Assembly: GCA_009773165.1 (NCBI GenBank) | Contig: WOUZ01000010.1 | Location: forward strand, 108,985-172,984 | Direction: 5' to 3' | From: Bacteroidota bacterium | GTDB taxonomy: Bacteria; Bacteroidota; Bacteroidia; Bacteroidales; F082 | DNA: 64,000 nucleotides | In this document: one piece after another, positions 46,124 through 55,897 of the stretch | Layout of the letters: each line of letters opens with the position of its first letter | Numbering within the stretch: position 1 is the first letter of the stretch | The notes under the pieces: generated by a model | Told to the model about the DNA's origin: nothing | The model's database searches: none | Seen by the model: only the letters and a program-made list of their open reading frames with translations | Program-made: the position numbers and the translations under genes

Positions 46124-47377
46124 TTATAAATTATTTGCAGGAAGTATTTTAGTCTGGCAGGTGCCAAATCCAATCCTTAATCCATCCTTTTTAGCATAAG
46201 CTTTCATGGTGATGGTGTCGTGATCCTGAATAAAAACCCGCTCACTCCCATCTTTCATTTGTATGGGTTTAGTGCCTTTCCAGCAAAGCTCAAGCATCGA
46301 ACCGTATGAGTCAGGGGTAGGGCCACTAATTGTACCTGAACCATATAAATCACCTGTGTTGATATTACATCCTGCTACTGTCTGGTGCGCAAGTTGTTGA
46401 TCCATACTCCAATACATGTATTTGAAGTTTGATTTACAAATCAGCGAATCTTCACTGTTTTCGGGTTTTAGATAGACCTCGAGTTGAATATCAAAGTTGT
46501 TCAACCCGTTTTGCTGCAAATATGGCATTGGTTTCGGTTCCTGAACAGGACCAGCTACTCGGAAATTTTCCAGCGCTTCAAGGGTTACTATCCAGGGTGA
46601 AATCACTGACCCGAAACTTTTGGAAAGAAATGGACCTAATGGCACATATTCCCATTTTTGAATGTCGCGTGCCGACAAATCATTAAACAATACTAAACCA
46701 AAAATATAGTCTCTTGCCTTTTCTACTGAAACAGAAGAACCCAGGGGAGTTTCACCGGAAGTGATAAATGCCATCTCAAGTTCAAAATCGAGCTGTTTTG
46801 TTGGGCCAAAAACGGCAGGTTGGTCTTCTTGTGGCTTGGTTTGTCCTTTCGGGCGGTGAATATTTGTGCCGGATACAACAATCGAAGAACTTCTTCCGTG
46901 ATAGCCAACGGGCAAGTGACGCCAGTTGGGTAACAATGCATTCGCCGGATCACGGAACATCACTCCCACATTCGTCGCATGCTCTATGCTTGAATAAAAA
47001 TCGGTGTAATCGCCAACAAAAACCGGCATCCTCATATCAACTTCTTCCGGCGAAAAAAGCGCGAGTGACTTTGCTTCTTCATTAGATTGCAAATCAAGAT
47101 TATCTGCGCTGAACAATTCCTGAATAAAGCGTCTTACAGCATTTGTTTTAGCTTTACCCAATGACATGAAAGGGTTGAGTATAGGTTCATAAAAAACTGT
47201 CAGATCATCTATCTCAAGTGAATCAAAATATCCATAATCTGCTAAAACAGAGAGATCAATTATGGTATCTCCAACGCGGGTTGCCGGCGAAATATGATCT
47301 CCAAAAGAACAAATGCCGAAAGGTATATTCTCAAGTGGAAAATCACTTTGGTCAGGAATAGAAATCCATGATTTCAT
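46124..47377 (-). CDS. fahA: Fumarylacetoacetase
   Basis: FPLENIPFGICSF...VFVGDYTDFYSSIEHATNVGVMFR...LPVGYHGRSSSIVVSGTNIHRPKGQ...GSGTISGPTPDSYGSMLELCWKGTKPI. Confidence 0.95.
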   Translation of the reverse strand: MKSWISIPDQSDFPLENIPFGICSFGDHISPATRVGDTIIDLSVLADYGYFDSLEIDDLTVFYEPILNPFMSLGKAKTNAVRRFIQELFSADNLDLQSNEEAKSLALFSPEEVDMRMPVFVGDYTDFYSSIEHATNVGVMFRDPANALLPNWRHLPVGYHGRSSSIVVSGTNIHRPKGQTKPQEDQPAVFGPTKQLDFELEMAFITSGETPLGSSVSVEKARDYIFGLVLFNDLSARDIQKWEYVPLGPFLSKSFGSVISPWIVTLEALENFRVAGPVQEPKPMPYLQQNGLNNFDIQLEVYLKPENSEDSLICKSNFKYMYWSMDQQLAHQTVAGCNINTGDLYGSGTISGPTPDSYGSMLELCWKGTKPIQMKDGSERVFIQDHDTITMKAYAKKDGLRIGFGTCQTKILPANNL

Positions 47378-47449
47378 GGGATATTATTAATGATATTTAT
47401 ACTAATAAATGAGAATTATGTTAAGAAGTAAACTTGTAACAAGTTGATC

Positions 47450-48547
47450 TTAAAGTGTTCCTCTGTTTGATTGTTCGAGTTCGATTGCTTCAAAAAGAGC
47501 TTTGAAATTGCCTTTTCCAAACGACTTTGCTCCTTTTCGCTGAATGATTTCAAAGAAAACGGTAGGACGGTCTTCGACAGGTTTTGTGAAAAGTTGTAAC
47601 AAGTATCCATCTTCATCTCTGTCGATAAGGATGCGGAGTTTTTTCAAAGTTTCCAAATCTTCATCAATTTCTTTCACCCGATCAACAACAGTGTCGTAAT
47701 AGGTATCAGGAACATGCAGAAATTCAATTCCGCGGTTGCGCAGATGCGTGATAGTTTCAATAATGTTGTCGGTCGCCATTGCAACATGCTGTGCCCCAGA
47801 TCCTCTGTAAAAATCGATATACTCTTCGATCTGCGATTTCTTTTTCCCTTCGGCCGGCTCATTGATAGGGAATTTTATCCGCATATTATTGTTGGCCATC
47901 ACTTTACTCATTAAGGCAGTGTATTCAGTCGAGATGTCCTTATCATCGAACGATATAAGTTGTTCGAAGCCAAGTATTTTACCATAAAAATTGACCCATT
48001 TGTTCATTTCGCCCCAGCCAACATTGCCTACAATATGGTCCACATACAGCAACCCGGTTTCGGTTGGGCGGTAGGTAGGTTCCCATTTTCTGAAACCTGG
48101 CATGAAAGGTCCGAAGTAATTCTTGCGCTCCACAAAAACGTGAACAGTTTCTCCATAGGTATGGATGCCGCTCAGCACAACTTCGCCATATTCATCGATT
48201 ATTGTTTGAGGTTCCATGTAGGACCTTGCTCCACGTGAAGTGGTCTCTTTGTAGGCTTTACGCGCATCATCAACCCAAAGTGCGATGGTTTTGATGCCGT
48301 CGCCATGTATTTTGTGATGCTCTGCAATTGCAGATTCGGGAGTAAGTGCTGTTGTAAATACAAAGACTATTTTTCCTTGTTTCAGCACATAAGAAGCACG
48401 GTCTTTTAAACCGGTTTCTAATCCTGCGTATGCAAGAGGTTGAAATCCAAAGGCTGTTTGATAAAAATGTGCAGCTTGTTTGGCATTTCCAACATAAAAT
48501 TCGACATAATCGGTACCGTTTAAGGGTAGAAAGTCAGTATTACTCAT
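47450..48547 (-). CDS. hppD: 4-hydroxyphenylpyruvate dioxygenase
   Basis: FLPLNGTDYVEFYVGNAKQAAHFYQTAFGFQPLAYAGLETG...VDHIVGNV...YRGSGAQHVAMATDNIIETITHLRNRGIEFL...QLFTKPVEDRPTVFFEIIQRKGAKSFGKGNFKALFEAIE. Confidence 0.96.
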   Translation of the reverse strand: MSNTDFLPLNGTDYVEFYVGNAKQAAHFYQTAFGFQPLAYAGLETGLKDRASYVLKQGKIVFVFTTALTPESAIAEHHKIHGDGIKTIALWVDDARKAYKETTSRGARSYMEPQTIIDEYGEVVLSGIHTYGETVHVFVERKNYFGPFMPGFRKWEPTYRPTETGLLYVDHIVGNVGWGEMNKWVNFYGKILGFEQLISFDDKDISTEYTALMSKVMANNNMRIKFPINEPAEGKKKSQIEEYIDFYRGSGAQHVAMATDNIIETITHLRNRGIEFLHVPDTYYDTVVDRVKEIDEDLETLKKLRILIDRDEDGYLLQLFTKPVEDRPTVFFEIIQRKGAKSFGKGNFKALFEAIELEQSNRGTL

Positions 48548-48600
48548 TGGAGATAATTGTTACGATAAATTGGGTAAATCAATGTTATTTCATTAAAAAA

Positions 48601-49758
48601 TTAAAAAAGCCAGCTTTTAAAATAATCAGGATCTTCAATTGAATAAGCCTCCTCTGTGATCATAAGCGGTTTAAAAGTGTCAACCATCACCGCTAGTTCA
48701 GCCGTATCTTTTTTGCCGATACTTCTTTCGGCAGCACCTGGATGAGGTCCGTGAGGAATACCAATTGGATGCAATGTTATCATCCCTTTTTCGATATGAT
48801 TCCGACTCATGAAGTCGCCATCAACGTAATACAAAACTTCATCGGAATCAACATTACTGTGATTATAAGGTGCAGGAATAGCTTCAGGATGGTAATCGTA
48901 CAAGCGGGGAACAAAGGCACAGGTAACAAAAGCCGGTGTTTCAAAGGTTTGATGCACTGGCGGCGGCTGATGGATTCGTCCTGTTATTGGTTCAAAATCA
49001 TGAATCGAAAGCGTAAACGGATAATGACAACCATCCCAACCAATGGCATCAAACGGATGCGTAGCATATGTGTAGGGGAAAAGCTGGTCATTTCGTTTTA
49101 TTTTTACAAGAAAATCGCCTTTAACATCAAATGTTTCTAATTCAACAGGTGTTTTAATATCCCGCTCATAAAAAGGAGAATGTTCGAGCAGCTGCCCGTT
49201 TTTATTCATATATCTTTTCGGAAAACGCAAAGGATGAAAGGATTCCACTATAAAAAGACGGTTATCTTCACTTTCAAATTCAATCTGATAGATGGTACCT
49301 CTTGGTATAACGACATGATCTCCATATTCAAAAGGAAGCTTACCGAATACGGTCTTCAAAACACCTTTTCCTTTATGTATGAAAATCATTTCATCAGCCT
49401 GGGAATTTTTGTAAAAGTAGCCGGTCATCGACTTTCGGGGAGCAGCCAAACTGATATACACATCACTATTGACTAAAACATACTTGCGGCTTAACAAAAA
49501 ATCGTCACAGGCCTCAATGGAAAATCCTTTAAAACTCCGGTGCTGCATATTTGATTTAAGCGCAATTTTTGGTGAAACATCAATCGGAGTTCCAATTTCT
49601 TTCACCATTGTTGGTGGCCAGGCATGGTAGATTAGCGAATAAACATCCGAAAAGCCTTCTGTTGAGACTAGTTCTTCTGCGTATAATGATCCATCAGGCT
49701 TTCTGAAAATGGTGTGCCGTTTGTGAGGGACTTGTCCTCTGGACTGAAAATGTGGCAT
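48601..49758 (-). CDS. hmgA: Homogentisate 1,2-dioxygenase
   Basis: Cupin dioxygenase; PFDAIGWDGCHYPFTLSIHDFEPITGRIHQPPPVHQTFETPAFVTCAFVPRLYDYHPEAIPAPYNHSNVDSDEVLYYVDGDFMSR matches HmgA, adjacent to hppD and fahA. Confidence 0.94.
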   Translation of the reverse strand: MPHFQSRGQVPHKRHTIFRKPDGSLYAEELVSTEGFSDVYSLIYHAWPPTMVKEIGTPIDVSPKIALKSNMQHRSFKGFSIEACDDFLLSRKYVLVNSDVYISLAAPRKSMTGYFYKNSQADEMIFIHKGKGVLKTVFGKLPFEYGDHVVIPRGTIYQIEFESEDNRLFIVESFHPLRFPKRYMNKNGQLLEHSPFYERDIKTPVELETFDVKGDFLVKIKRNDQLFPYTYATHPFDAIGWDGCHYPFTLSIHDFEPITGRIHQPPPVHQTFETPAFVTCAFVPRLYDYHPEAIPAPYNHSNVDSDEVLYYVDGDFMSRNHIEKGMITLHPIGIPHGPHPGAAERSIGKKDTAELAVMVDTFKPLMITEEAYSIEDPDYFKSWLF

Positions 49759-49859
49759 TATAATTTAGATTGAGTTCAAATAACAGCGAGAGAACAAAAA
49801 TAGCAAGTTTTTTGTTTAATAGCAAAGTAATTTAAAGGTTTAATAGTTAAAAAATCTAT

Positions 49860-50954
49860 ATGAATTCAAATAAAGTTCTTGCTAATCCTTACTCATCCAG
49901 TCATTTACAACTGAATAACCGCTTTGTGATGGCTCCGTTAACACGTCAGCGGGCTTCTGAAGGTCTTGCTCCGGCAGCATTAAATGCACAATATTACAAT
50001 CAGCGGGCGTCAGCAGGATTGATTGTTAGCGAAGCAAGTCAGATTTCAACCAAAGGAATGGGGTACTCCAATACCCCTGGTATTTATTCGTCAAAGCAGG
50101 TTGAAGGATGGAAGGCTGTTACAGCGGCGGTTCACGAAAAAGGTGGTAAAATATTCTGTCAGTTATGGCATGTTGGCCGTCACTCACATCCTCTTCTGCA
50201 ACAAGATGGATCACTTCCATTTGCTCCTTCAGCAGTTGCTGAAACCGTAATGATTACGACACCTGCAGGAAAGCTTGAACCGGTTGTTCCTCATGCAATG
50301 TCAGTTGACGAAATTAAATTAACTATCGATGATTATGTGAAAGCAGCCAAAAATGCCATGCTTGCTGGTTTCGACGGGGTCGAAATTCATGGGGCAAACG
50401 GATATCTCATCGATCAGTTCCTTAATGATACCTCAAACATCCGAACAGATTTATATGGTGGTTCAATAGAAAACAAATGCCGTTTTGGCCTGGAAGTTAC
50501 AGCAGCTGTTTCTCAAAGTATTGGAAATGAGCATACAGGCATTCGTTTATCTCCTTCAGGTACAAATTTTGGAGTCAGGAACGAAAAACCTGTTGAGACA
50601 TTTGAATATTTAACAGGAGAACTGAATAAATTTGATTTGGCCTACATTCATCTGATTGAGCCTGATCAAAAGAGTTTACTTCAACTTCCTAATTATTTAA
50701 AAAAGGTAACTGGCCATTTTCGTCCATTTATCAAAACAACTTTAATTACAAGCGCTGGATATACCTTTGAGACTGCCGAAAAAGTAATTAAAGACGAATT
50801 GGCTGATCTGGTTGCTTTTGGGAAAACTTTTATTTCTAATCCCGACCTTGTTGAACGCTATATTTTGGATGCTCCGTTAAATCCATTTGATGTAAGTACT
50901 TTCTACGGTGATGGAGCTGAGGGATATACAGATTATCCATTTTTAAACAGTTAG
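49860..50954 (+). CDS. Old yellow enzyme family alkene reductase
   Basis: NRFVMAPLTRQRASEGLAPAALNAQYYNQRASAGLIVSEASQISTKGMGYSNTPGIYS...KIFCQLWHVGRHSHP...GFDGVEIHGANGYLIDQFLNDTSNIRTDLYGGSIENKCRFGLEV. Confidence 0.95.
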   Translation: MNSNKVLANPYSSSHLQLNNRFVMAPLTRQRASEGLAPAALNAQYYNQRASAGLIVSEASQISTKGMGYSNTPGIYSSKQVEGWKAVTAAVHEKGGKIFCQLWHVGRHSHPLLQQDGSLPFAPSAVAETVMITTPAGKLEPVVPHAMSVDEIKLTIDDYVKAAKNAMLAGFDGVEIHGANGYLIDQFLNDTSNIRTDLYGGSIENKCRFGLEVTAAVSQSIGNEHTGIRLSPSGTNFGVRNEKPVETFEYLTGELNKFDLAYIHLIEPDQKSLLQLPNYLKKVTGHFRPFIKTTLITSAGYTFETAEKVIKDELADLVAFGKTFISNPDLVERYILDAPLNPFDVSTFYGDGAEGYTDYPFLNS

Positions 50955-50958
50955 TTTT

Positions 50959-51693
50959 ATGTCGATGCATTCCCCTGATGCAGTTTCACAACTGATTCAG
51001 ATTGCCGGACAATGGATGAATGAGCGTCTTTCGGACGGGGGGCCGCGTTATGCAGAATATCACCCCGATTTGATTGTGGTTGAGCCCTGGAATGCAGTGA
51101 GCTCAGTTGCAATGATGCTTCCTGCAGTTTTTTGGATGTTTAAGCTTTGGCCAAAAATTAAAGCCAACCGTTTTTTACTCTTTGCTGTTGGTATGGTTTT
51201 TCTGGGAGGATTAGGAAGCACACTTTTTCATGCTTTCCGAATGAGTTCGTTTTTCCTGATGCTGGATATTGTTCCTTCTGCTTTGCTTACCATCGCTTTG
51301 TCGATTTATTTCTGGTGGAAAATATTAGGTAAATGGTGGCAAGTGGTGCTCTTGTTTGTACCTCTGTTTATGCTGCGGATTTTTCTTTTCGCAAATTTGC
51401 CACAGCATCTTAGCATCAACCTTTCTTATGCTTTCTCAGGTGGAATGATCCTGTTGCCTTTGTTTATATTTCTTTACCGCAATCATTTTCAGCATCTTAC
51501 TGACGTGGGGTTACTTTTATTCTTTTTTTCATTTGCTTTGCTCTTCAGACAACTTGATGTTCATGAGATTCCATTTTTCGAACAAGGGACACATTTTTTA
51601 TGGCATCTATTGAGTGCATTCGGTTCGTGGTATGTGCTGAAGTATATCTCATTTGTTGAAGGGTTTCAATTTCAACAACTAAACGACAAATAA
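50959..51693 (+). CDS. Polytopic membrane protein, CREST-superfamily (ceramidase/PAQR)-like
   Basis: About 7 TM segments; S..H and D motif (GLGSTLFHAFRMSSFFLMLDIVP) and late H-x3-H motif (EQGTHFLWHLLSAFGSW). Confidence 0.55.
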   Translation: MSMHSPDAVSQLIQIAGQWMNERLSDGGPRYAEYHPDLIVVEPWNAVSSVAMMLPAVFWMFKLWPKIKANRFLLFAVGMVFLGGLGSTLFHAFRMSSFFLMLDIVPSALLTIALSIYFWWKILGKWWQVVLLFVPLFMLRIFLFANLPQHLSINLSYAFSGGMILLPLFIFLYRNHFQHLTDVGLLLFFFSFALLFRQLDVHEIPFFEQGTHFLWHLLSAFGSWYVLKYISFVEGFQFQQLNDK

Positions 51694-51784
51694 CCTGATC
51701 ATAACATCATGGTCACTTATACTGCTTTTCGATTTGAATTCCATAAATTGGATGATGCTAACTGATTCTTTTTACCTTTGTTCG

Positions 51785-52792
51785 ATGCAAAAAAATGAAA
51801 TACATAAGGTTCTTGTTATTCAAACTGCCTCTATTGGAGATGTGATTCTTGTTACTCCGGTTTTGGAAAAACTGCATCATTTTTACCCAGGTATTCATAT
51901 CGATTTGCTCATCAAACAAGGCTTTGAATCTCTATTCGAAGGGCATCCTTTCATACATCAGCTGTTATTGTGGGATAAGAAAAAGGATAAGTATAAGCAC
52001 CTTTGGCACTTGTTGAAGGAAATAAGATCAGAGCGTTATGACCTGGTTGTTAATGTGCAGCGTTTTTTGTCGACAGGATTTCTAACTGTTTTTAGCGGAG
52101 CATCGCAAACAGTAGGTTTTGATAAAAATCCCTTGAGTTACTTTTATAGCACCCGAATCCGACACTCAATAGGTGATAAGAAGTCTGTTTTGCACGAAAC
52201 AGACCGTAATTTATCACTGATCAAACATCTGACCGATAGTAAGTCACAGACACCTAAATTGTATCCAACACCAAAGGATATAGCAAAAATGTCGCAATAC
52301 AAAACCAACCCATACATATGTATTGCCCCGGCTTCGCTTTGGTTTACAAAACAATTTCCTGCTGATAAATGGATTGAATTTTTGCAAAATGTCCCTTCAG
52401 GGATATTTGTTTATTTATTGGGTTCGGCAGCAGATGAAGCGTTATGCAGCCATATCCTTTTGAGTTCAGAACACCCCAATTGTATCAATTTCGCAGGAAA
52501 GCTAAGTTTGCTTGAGTCGGCAGCACTGATGCGTGATGCACAAATGAATTACGTAAACGACTCAGCTCCAATGCATCTTTGTAGTTCAGTAAATGCACGA
52601 ATGACTGCTATTTACTGCTCAACAGTTCCGTCATTCGGATTCGGACCACTCGCGGATGATGCATTAGTCGTTGAAACAACTGAGAAACTCGATTGTCGTC
52701 CATGCGGTTTGCATGGTCACAAGACTTGTCCGGAAGGGCATTTTAAATGTGCACATACGATCGATATAAATCAGCTTGCAGTCCGGTTATGA
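51785..52792 (+). CDS. Glycosyltransferase family 9 (heptosyltransferase-like)
   Basis: KVLVIQTASIGDVILVTPVLEKLHHFYPGIHIDLLI...YICIAPASLWFTKQFPADKWIEFL...YVNDSAPMHLCSSVNARMTAIYCSTVPSFGFGP; start reassigned to 51785. Confidence 0.88.
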   Translation: MQKNEIHKVLVIQTASIGDVILVTPVLEKLHHFYPGIHIDLLIKQGFESLFEGHPFIHQLLLWDKKKDKYKHLWHLLKEIRSERYDLVVNVQRFLSTGFLTVFSGASQTVGFDKNPLSYFYSTRIRHSIGDKKSVLHETDRNLSLIKHLTDSKSQTPKLYPTPKDIAKMSQYKTNPYICIAPASLWFTKQFPADKWIEFLQNVPSGIFVYLLGSAADEALCSHILLSSEHPNCINFAGKLSLLESAALMRDAQMNYVNDSAPMHLCSSVNARMTAIYCSTVPSFGFGPLADDALVVETTEKLDCRPCGLHGHKTCPEGHFKCAHTIDINQLAVRL

Positions 52793-53361
52793 AATCATTC
52801 GACGAAGAGGTGTTAATGGCGGCTGAAGCACTGCGAAAAGGAAAAGTAATCGTTTATCCAACAGACACAATTTGGGGGCTTGGCTGCGATGCTACAAATT
52901 CCAAAGCAGTTGAGCGACTATTTAAAATCAAGAGAAAAAAAGAACAAAACAATCTTATTGCCCTCATTGACAGTGTTTCCAGACTGGAAGATTATTTAAA
53001 AGTTGTGCCGCCTATTGCCCTCGATCTGATTGCGTTTGCGGCAAATCCAATAAGTATCGTATATCCAGGTGCAAAAAATCTGGCAAAAAATGTAATGGGT
53101 AGCGATGGTTCTGTTTGTATCAGAGTAACCTCTGATCCCTTCTGTGTTGCGCTTGTAAAGCGTTTTGGTAAAGCGATAGCTTCAACTTCGGCAAATATTT
53201 CAGGAGAGTCAACCCCATTATTCTTTGCGCAAATTTCGGAGGCTATTCTTAAAAACGCTGATCACGTTGTCGGGTTCTACCAGGATGAGGTGAAAGCTCC
53301 TAAGGCATCTTCCATCATTAAACTCCAAAGCGACGGTCAATTCACCATTATTCGGTCTTAA
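52789..53361 (+). CDS. L-threonylcarbamoyladenylate synthase (Sua5/YciO/YrdC family)
   Basis: AAEALRKGKVIVYPTDTIWGLGCDATNSKAVERLFKIKRKKEQNNLIALIDSV...GKAIASTSANISGE; start overlaps the GT9 stop (ATGA). Confidence 0.92.
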   Translation: MKSFDEEVLMAAEALRKGKVIVYPTDTIWGLGCDATNSKAVERLFKIKRKKEQNNLIALIDSVSRLEDYLKVVPPIALDLIAFAANPISIVYPGAKNLAKNVMGSDGSVCIRVTSDPFCVALVKRFGKAIASTSANISGESTPLFFAQISEAILKNADHVVGFYQDEVKAPKASSIIKLQSDGQFTIIRS

Positions 53362-53540
53362 ATCATTTTATCTGCGACTAATCTGATCTACTTACAATTT
53401 CCATAAATGATTCAATATGATTCAGGTAGCTTTATTTATTAATGATTAAATGTTGAAAGCAATACTTAAAAAGTTTGCCTTTTAAGGCTTCTTTTGAACC
53501 AAGTTAGCAGAAATCTGTTTATAGAAGTAGGGTGGTTTTA

Positions 53541-53564
53541 CCGCAATGGGTTGCGGACTTTTTT
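53541..53564 (+). terminator. Intrinsic terminator or leader hairpin upstream of the E1 gene
   Basis: CCGCAA-TGGG-TTGCGG stem-loop followed by ACTTTTTT. Confidence 0.55.
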
Positions 53565-53609
53565 AACCACTTGCTTATTTAGATCAGATTTAAATTAAAC
53601 ATTTTTTTT

Positions 53610-53617
53610 TACTTTTG
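53610..53617 (+). promoter_or_regulatory. Bacteroidetes -7 promoter element (TACTTTTG)
   Basis: TAnnTTTG consensus match about 50 bp upstream of ATG at 53660; the same TACTTTTG occurs at 55859-55866 before the S41 peptidase gene. Confidence 0.5.
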
Positions 53618-53659
53618 CACCCTCAAAAATTGGCCTAAGCGATTTAAAAATCTCGGAAA

Positions 53660-55705
53660 ATGACACAAAAAAGAAAATACACACTCGAATCAACAGATAA
53701 GGAAACATTAAAGCAATGGTATAGCCTGATGACTTTGGGACGTCAGATTGACGAAAAAGCCCCAAACTATCTCAAACAAGCTTTAGGATGGTCGTATCAT
53801 GCACCTTATGCTGGACATGATGGTATTCAATTAGCTATAGGTCAGGTTTTTAAACGTAATGAAGATTTTTTGTTTCCCTATTATCGCGATATGCTGACAG
53901 CTATTTCAGCTGGACTTACTGCAGAGGAGATAATTCTTAATGGCATTTCAAAAGGCACCGATATTGCTAGTGGAGGTCGTCATATGTCGAACCATTTTGC
54001 AAAACCTGAATGGAACATTCAAAACGTATCTTCTGCAACGGGTAACCATACCTTGCATGCAGTAGGCGTTGCACGTGCTATAAAACGCTACAATGCCAAA
54101 GGCGTTGCCATTAGCTCACAAGGTGAGTCTTCGACTTCTGAAGGTTATGTTTTTGAAGCTATTAATGGAGCATCAAACGAAAAATTACCTGTGCTTTTTG
54201 TGTTTCAGGATAATCAGTTTGGAATTTCAGTTCCTCAACGCGATCAGTCGGCTAACCGTCGTGCTGCCGAAAATTATCGGGGCATTAAGAATCTAAAAAT
54301 CATGTATTGTGATGGTAAAAATGTATTCGATTCCATGAATACAATGTTTGCCGCTAAAGAATATATCGAAAAACATGGTGAACCAGTTATCGTTCACGCC
54401 AACTGTGTACGCATTCATTCGCATTCAAATTCTGATAAACACGAGCTTTACCGTGATGAGAATGAACGTCACTGCGTTCGTCTGTCCGATCCTCTGGAAC
54501 GCTTCAGAATACAATTACTCCACTCAGGAAAATTTTCTCAGGAGGAAATAGATTCATTGGACGCTGAGGCAAAAAAAGTTATTTCTGCAGCTCACAAAAA
54601 AGCCATCATTGCTCCTGATCCAACCCCTGAGTCGATTTTTGATTTTGTTATTCCTGAACCTTATGTTTCAACCAATTACCCTGAAGGCAACCACGACGGG
54701 ACAAAAGGAGAGAAGTTAAAATTTATCCAGGCCTTGAACGAAACTCTAAAAGCTGAATTTCGTAATAATCCTGATACGTTTATCTGGGGACAGGATGTTG
54801 CCAATAAGGACAAAGGCGGCATCTTCAATGTTACCAAAGGTATGCAGCAGGAATTCGGGAAAGAGCGCGTATTTAACGCTCCTATTGCTGAAGATTTTAT
54901 TACAGGTACTGCAAACGGTATGAGTAGGTTCAACGATAAGATTCGCATTGTCATCGAAGGAGCCGAATTTGCCGATTATTTCTGGCCTGCAATGGAACAG
55001 CTGATCGAAACATCACATGATTATTGGAGAAGCAACGGTGCTTTTGCACCCAATGTGACTATCAGACTTGCTTCAGGTGGATATATTGGTGGTGGACTTT
55101 ATCATAGCCAAACCATCGAAGGGGCATTAGCAACTTTACCCGGATTACGGATTGTTTATCCTTCATTTGCCGACGATGCGGCTGGATTGTTGCGTACAGC
55201 AATGAGATCCAAAGGACCAACTGTTTTTCTTGAACCAAAAGCTCTTTACAACGACCCTTTAGCTGAAACTATGGTTCCTGATGATTTTGAAGTGCCATTT
55301 GGTAAAGCAAAAATCCGCAGGGAAGGCAAACACCTGAGCATCATTACTTATGGCAATACAACTCATATGGCATTGCAGGTTGCTGAGAAGATAAGTCAGG
55401 AAAAAGGTTTGGAAATTGAAGTAGTTGATATAAGATCAATTGTGCCGCTTGATAAAGAAGCAATTCTGAATTCTGTCAAAAAGACATCGCGTGTTTTGGT
55501 AGTTCATGAAGACAAGGTTTTCGGTGGTTTTGGGGGCGAGCTGGCTGGTATGATAGCTGATGAAGCGTTCCAGTATCTTGATGCTCCTGTTAAAAGGGTT
55601 GGTTCAACATTTACTCCTGTAGGCTTCAACAGGATACTTGAAAAAGCAATTTTACCTAATGCTGATAAAATTTACCAGGCTGCAATGGAGGTTTTAAGCT
55701 TCTAG
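53660..55705 (+). CDS. 2-oxoacid (branched-chain) dehydrogenase E1, fused alpha and beta subunits
   Basis: Alpha part GRQIDEKAPNYLKQALGWSYHAPYAGHDGIQLAIG...HTLHAVGVARAIKR...SQGESSTSEG; beta part GEKLKFIQALNETLKAEFRNNPDTFIWGQDVANKDKGGIFNVTKGM...APIAEDFITGTANGMS. Confidence 0.93.
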   Translation: MTQKRKYTLESTDKETLKQWYSLMTLGRQIDEKAPNYLKQALGWSYHAPYAGHDGIQLAIGQVFKRNEDFLFPYYRDMLTAISAGLTAEEIILNGISKGTDIASGGRHMSNHFAKPEWNIQNVSSATGNHTLHAVGVARAIKRYNAKGVAISSQGESSTSEGYVFEAINGASNEKLPVLFVFQDNQFGISVPQRDQSANRRAAENYRGIKNLKIMYCDGKNVFDSMNTMFAAKEYIEKHGEPVIVHANCVRIHSHSNSDKHELYRDENERHCVRLSDPLERFRIQLLHSGKFSQEEIDSLDAEAKKVISAAHKKAIIAPDPTPESIFDFVIPEPYVSTNYPEGNHDGTKGEKLKFIQALNETLKAEFRNNPDTFIWGQDVANKDKGGIFNVTKGMQQEFGKERVFNAPIAEDFITGTANGMSRFNDKIRIVIEGAEFADYFWPAMEQLIETSHDYWRSNGAFAPNVTIRLASGGYIGGGLYHSQTIEGALATLPGLRIVYPSFADDAAGLLRTAMRSKGPTVFLEPKALYNDPLAETMVPDDFEVPFGKAKIRREGKHLSIITYGNTTHMALQVAEKISQEKGLEIEVVDIRSIVPLDKEAILNSVKKTSRVLVVHEDKVFGGFGGELAGMIADEAFQYLDAPVKRVGSTFTPVGFNRILEKAILPNADKIYQAAMEVLSF

Positions 55706-55858
55706 TTTAGCCTGCATTGGTCGAAATACCTGCCATTCTTAACTTCCGAAACAGTATTTTTGGAAAAAAGTGTGGCAGGTATTTTGTTGATATACAACTT
55801 GTTAACAAAGATTAACAAAATGTAAAAAGTATTAAAACACCTGACAGGCTTTTATCTC

Positions 55859-55866
55859 TACTTTTG
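55859..55866 (+). promoter_or_regulatory. Bacteroidetes -7 promoter element (TACTTTTG)
   Basis: TAnnTTTG match about 32 bp upstream of ATG at 55898. Confidence 0.45.
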
Positions 55867-55897
55867 ACGCTCATTTTGATTTATTTAGATCTGTTTT

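Noticed and set aside
48742-49140. 132-aa forward ORF antisense to hmgA
   Set aside because: hmgA is strongly supported on the other strand; no domain signal.
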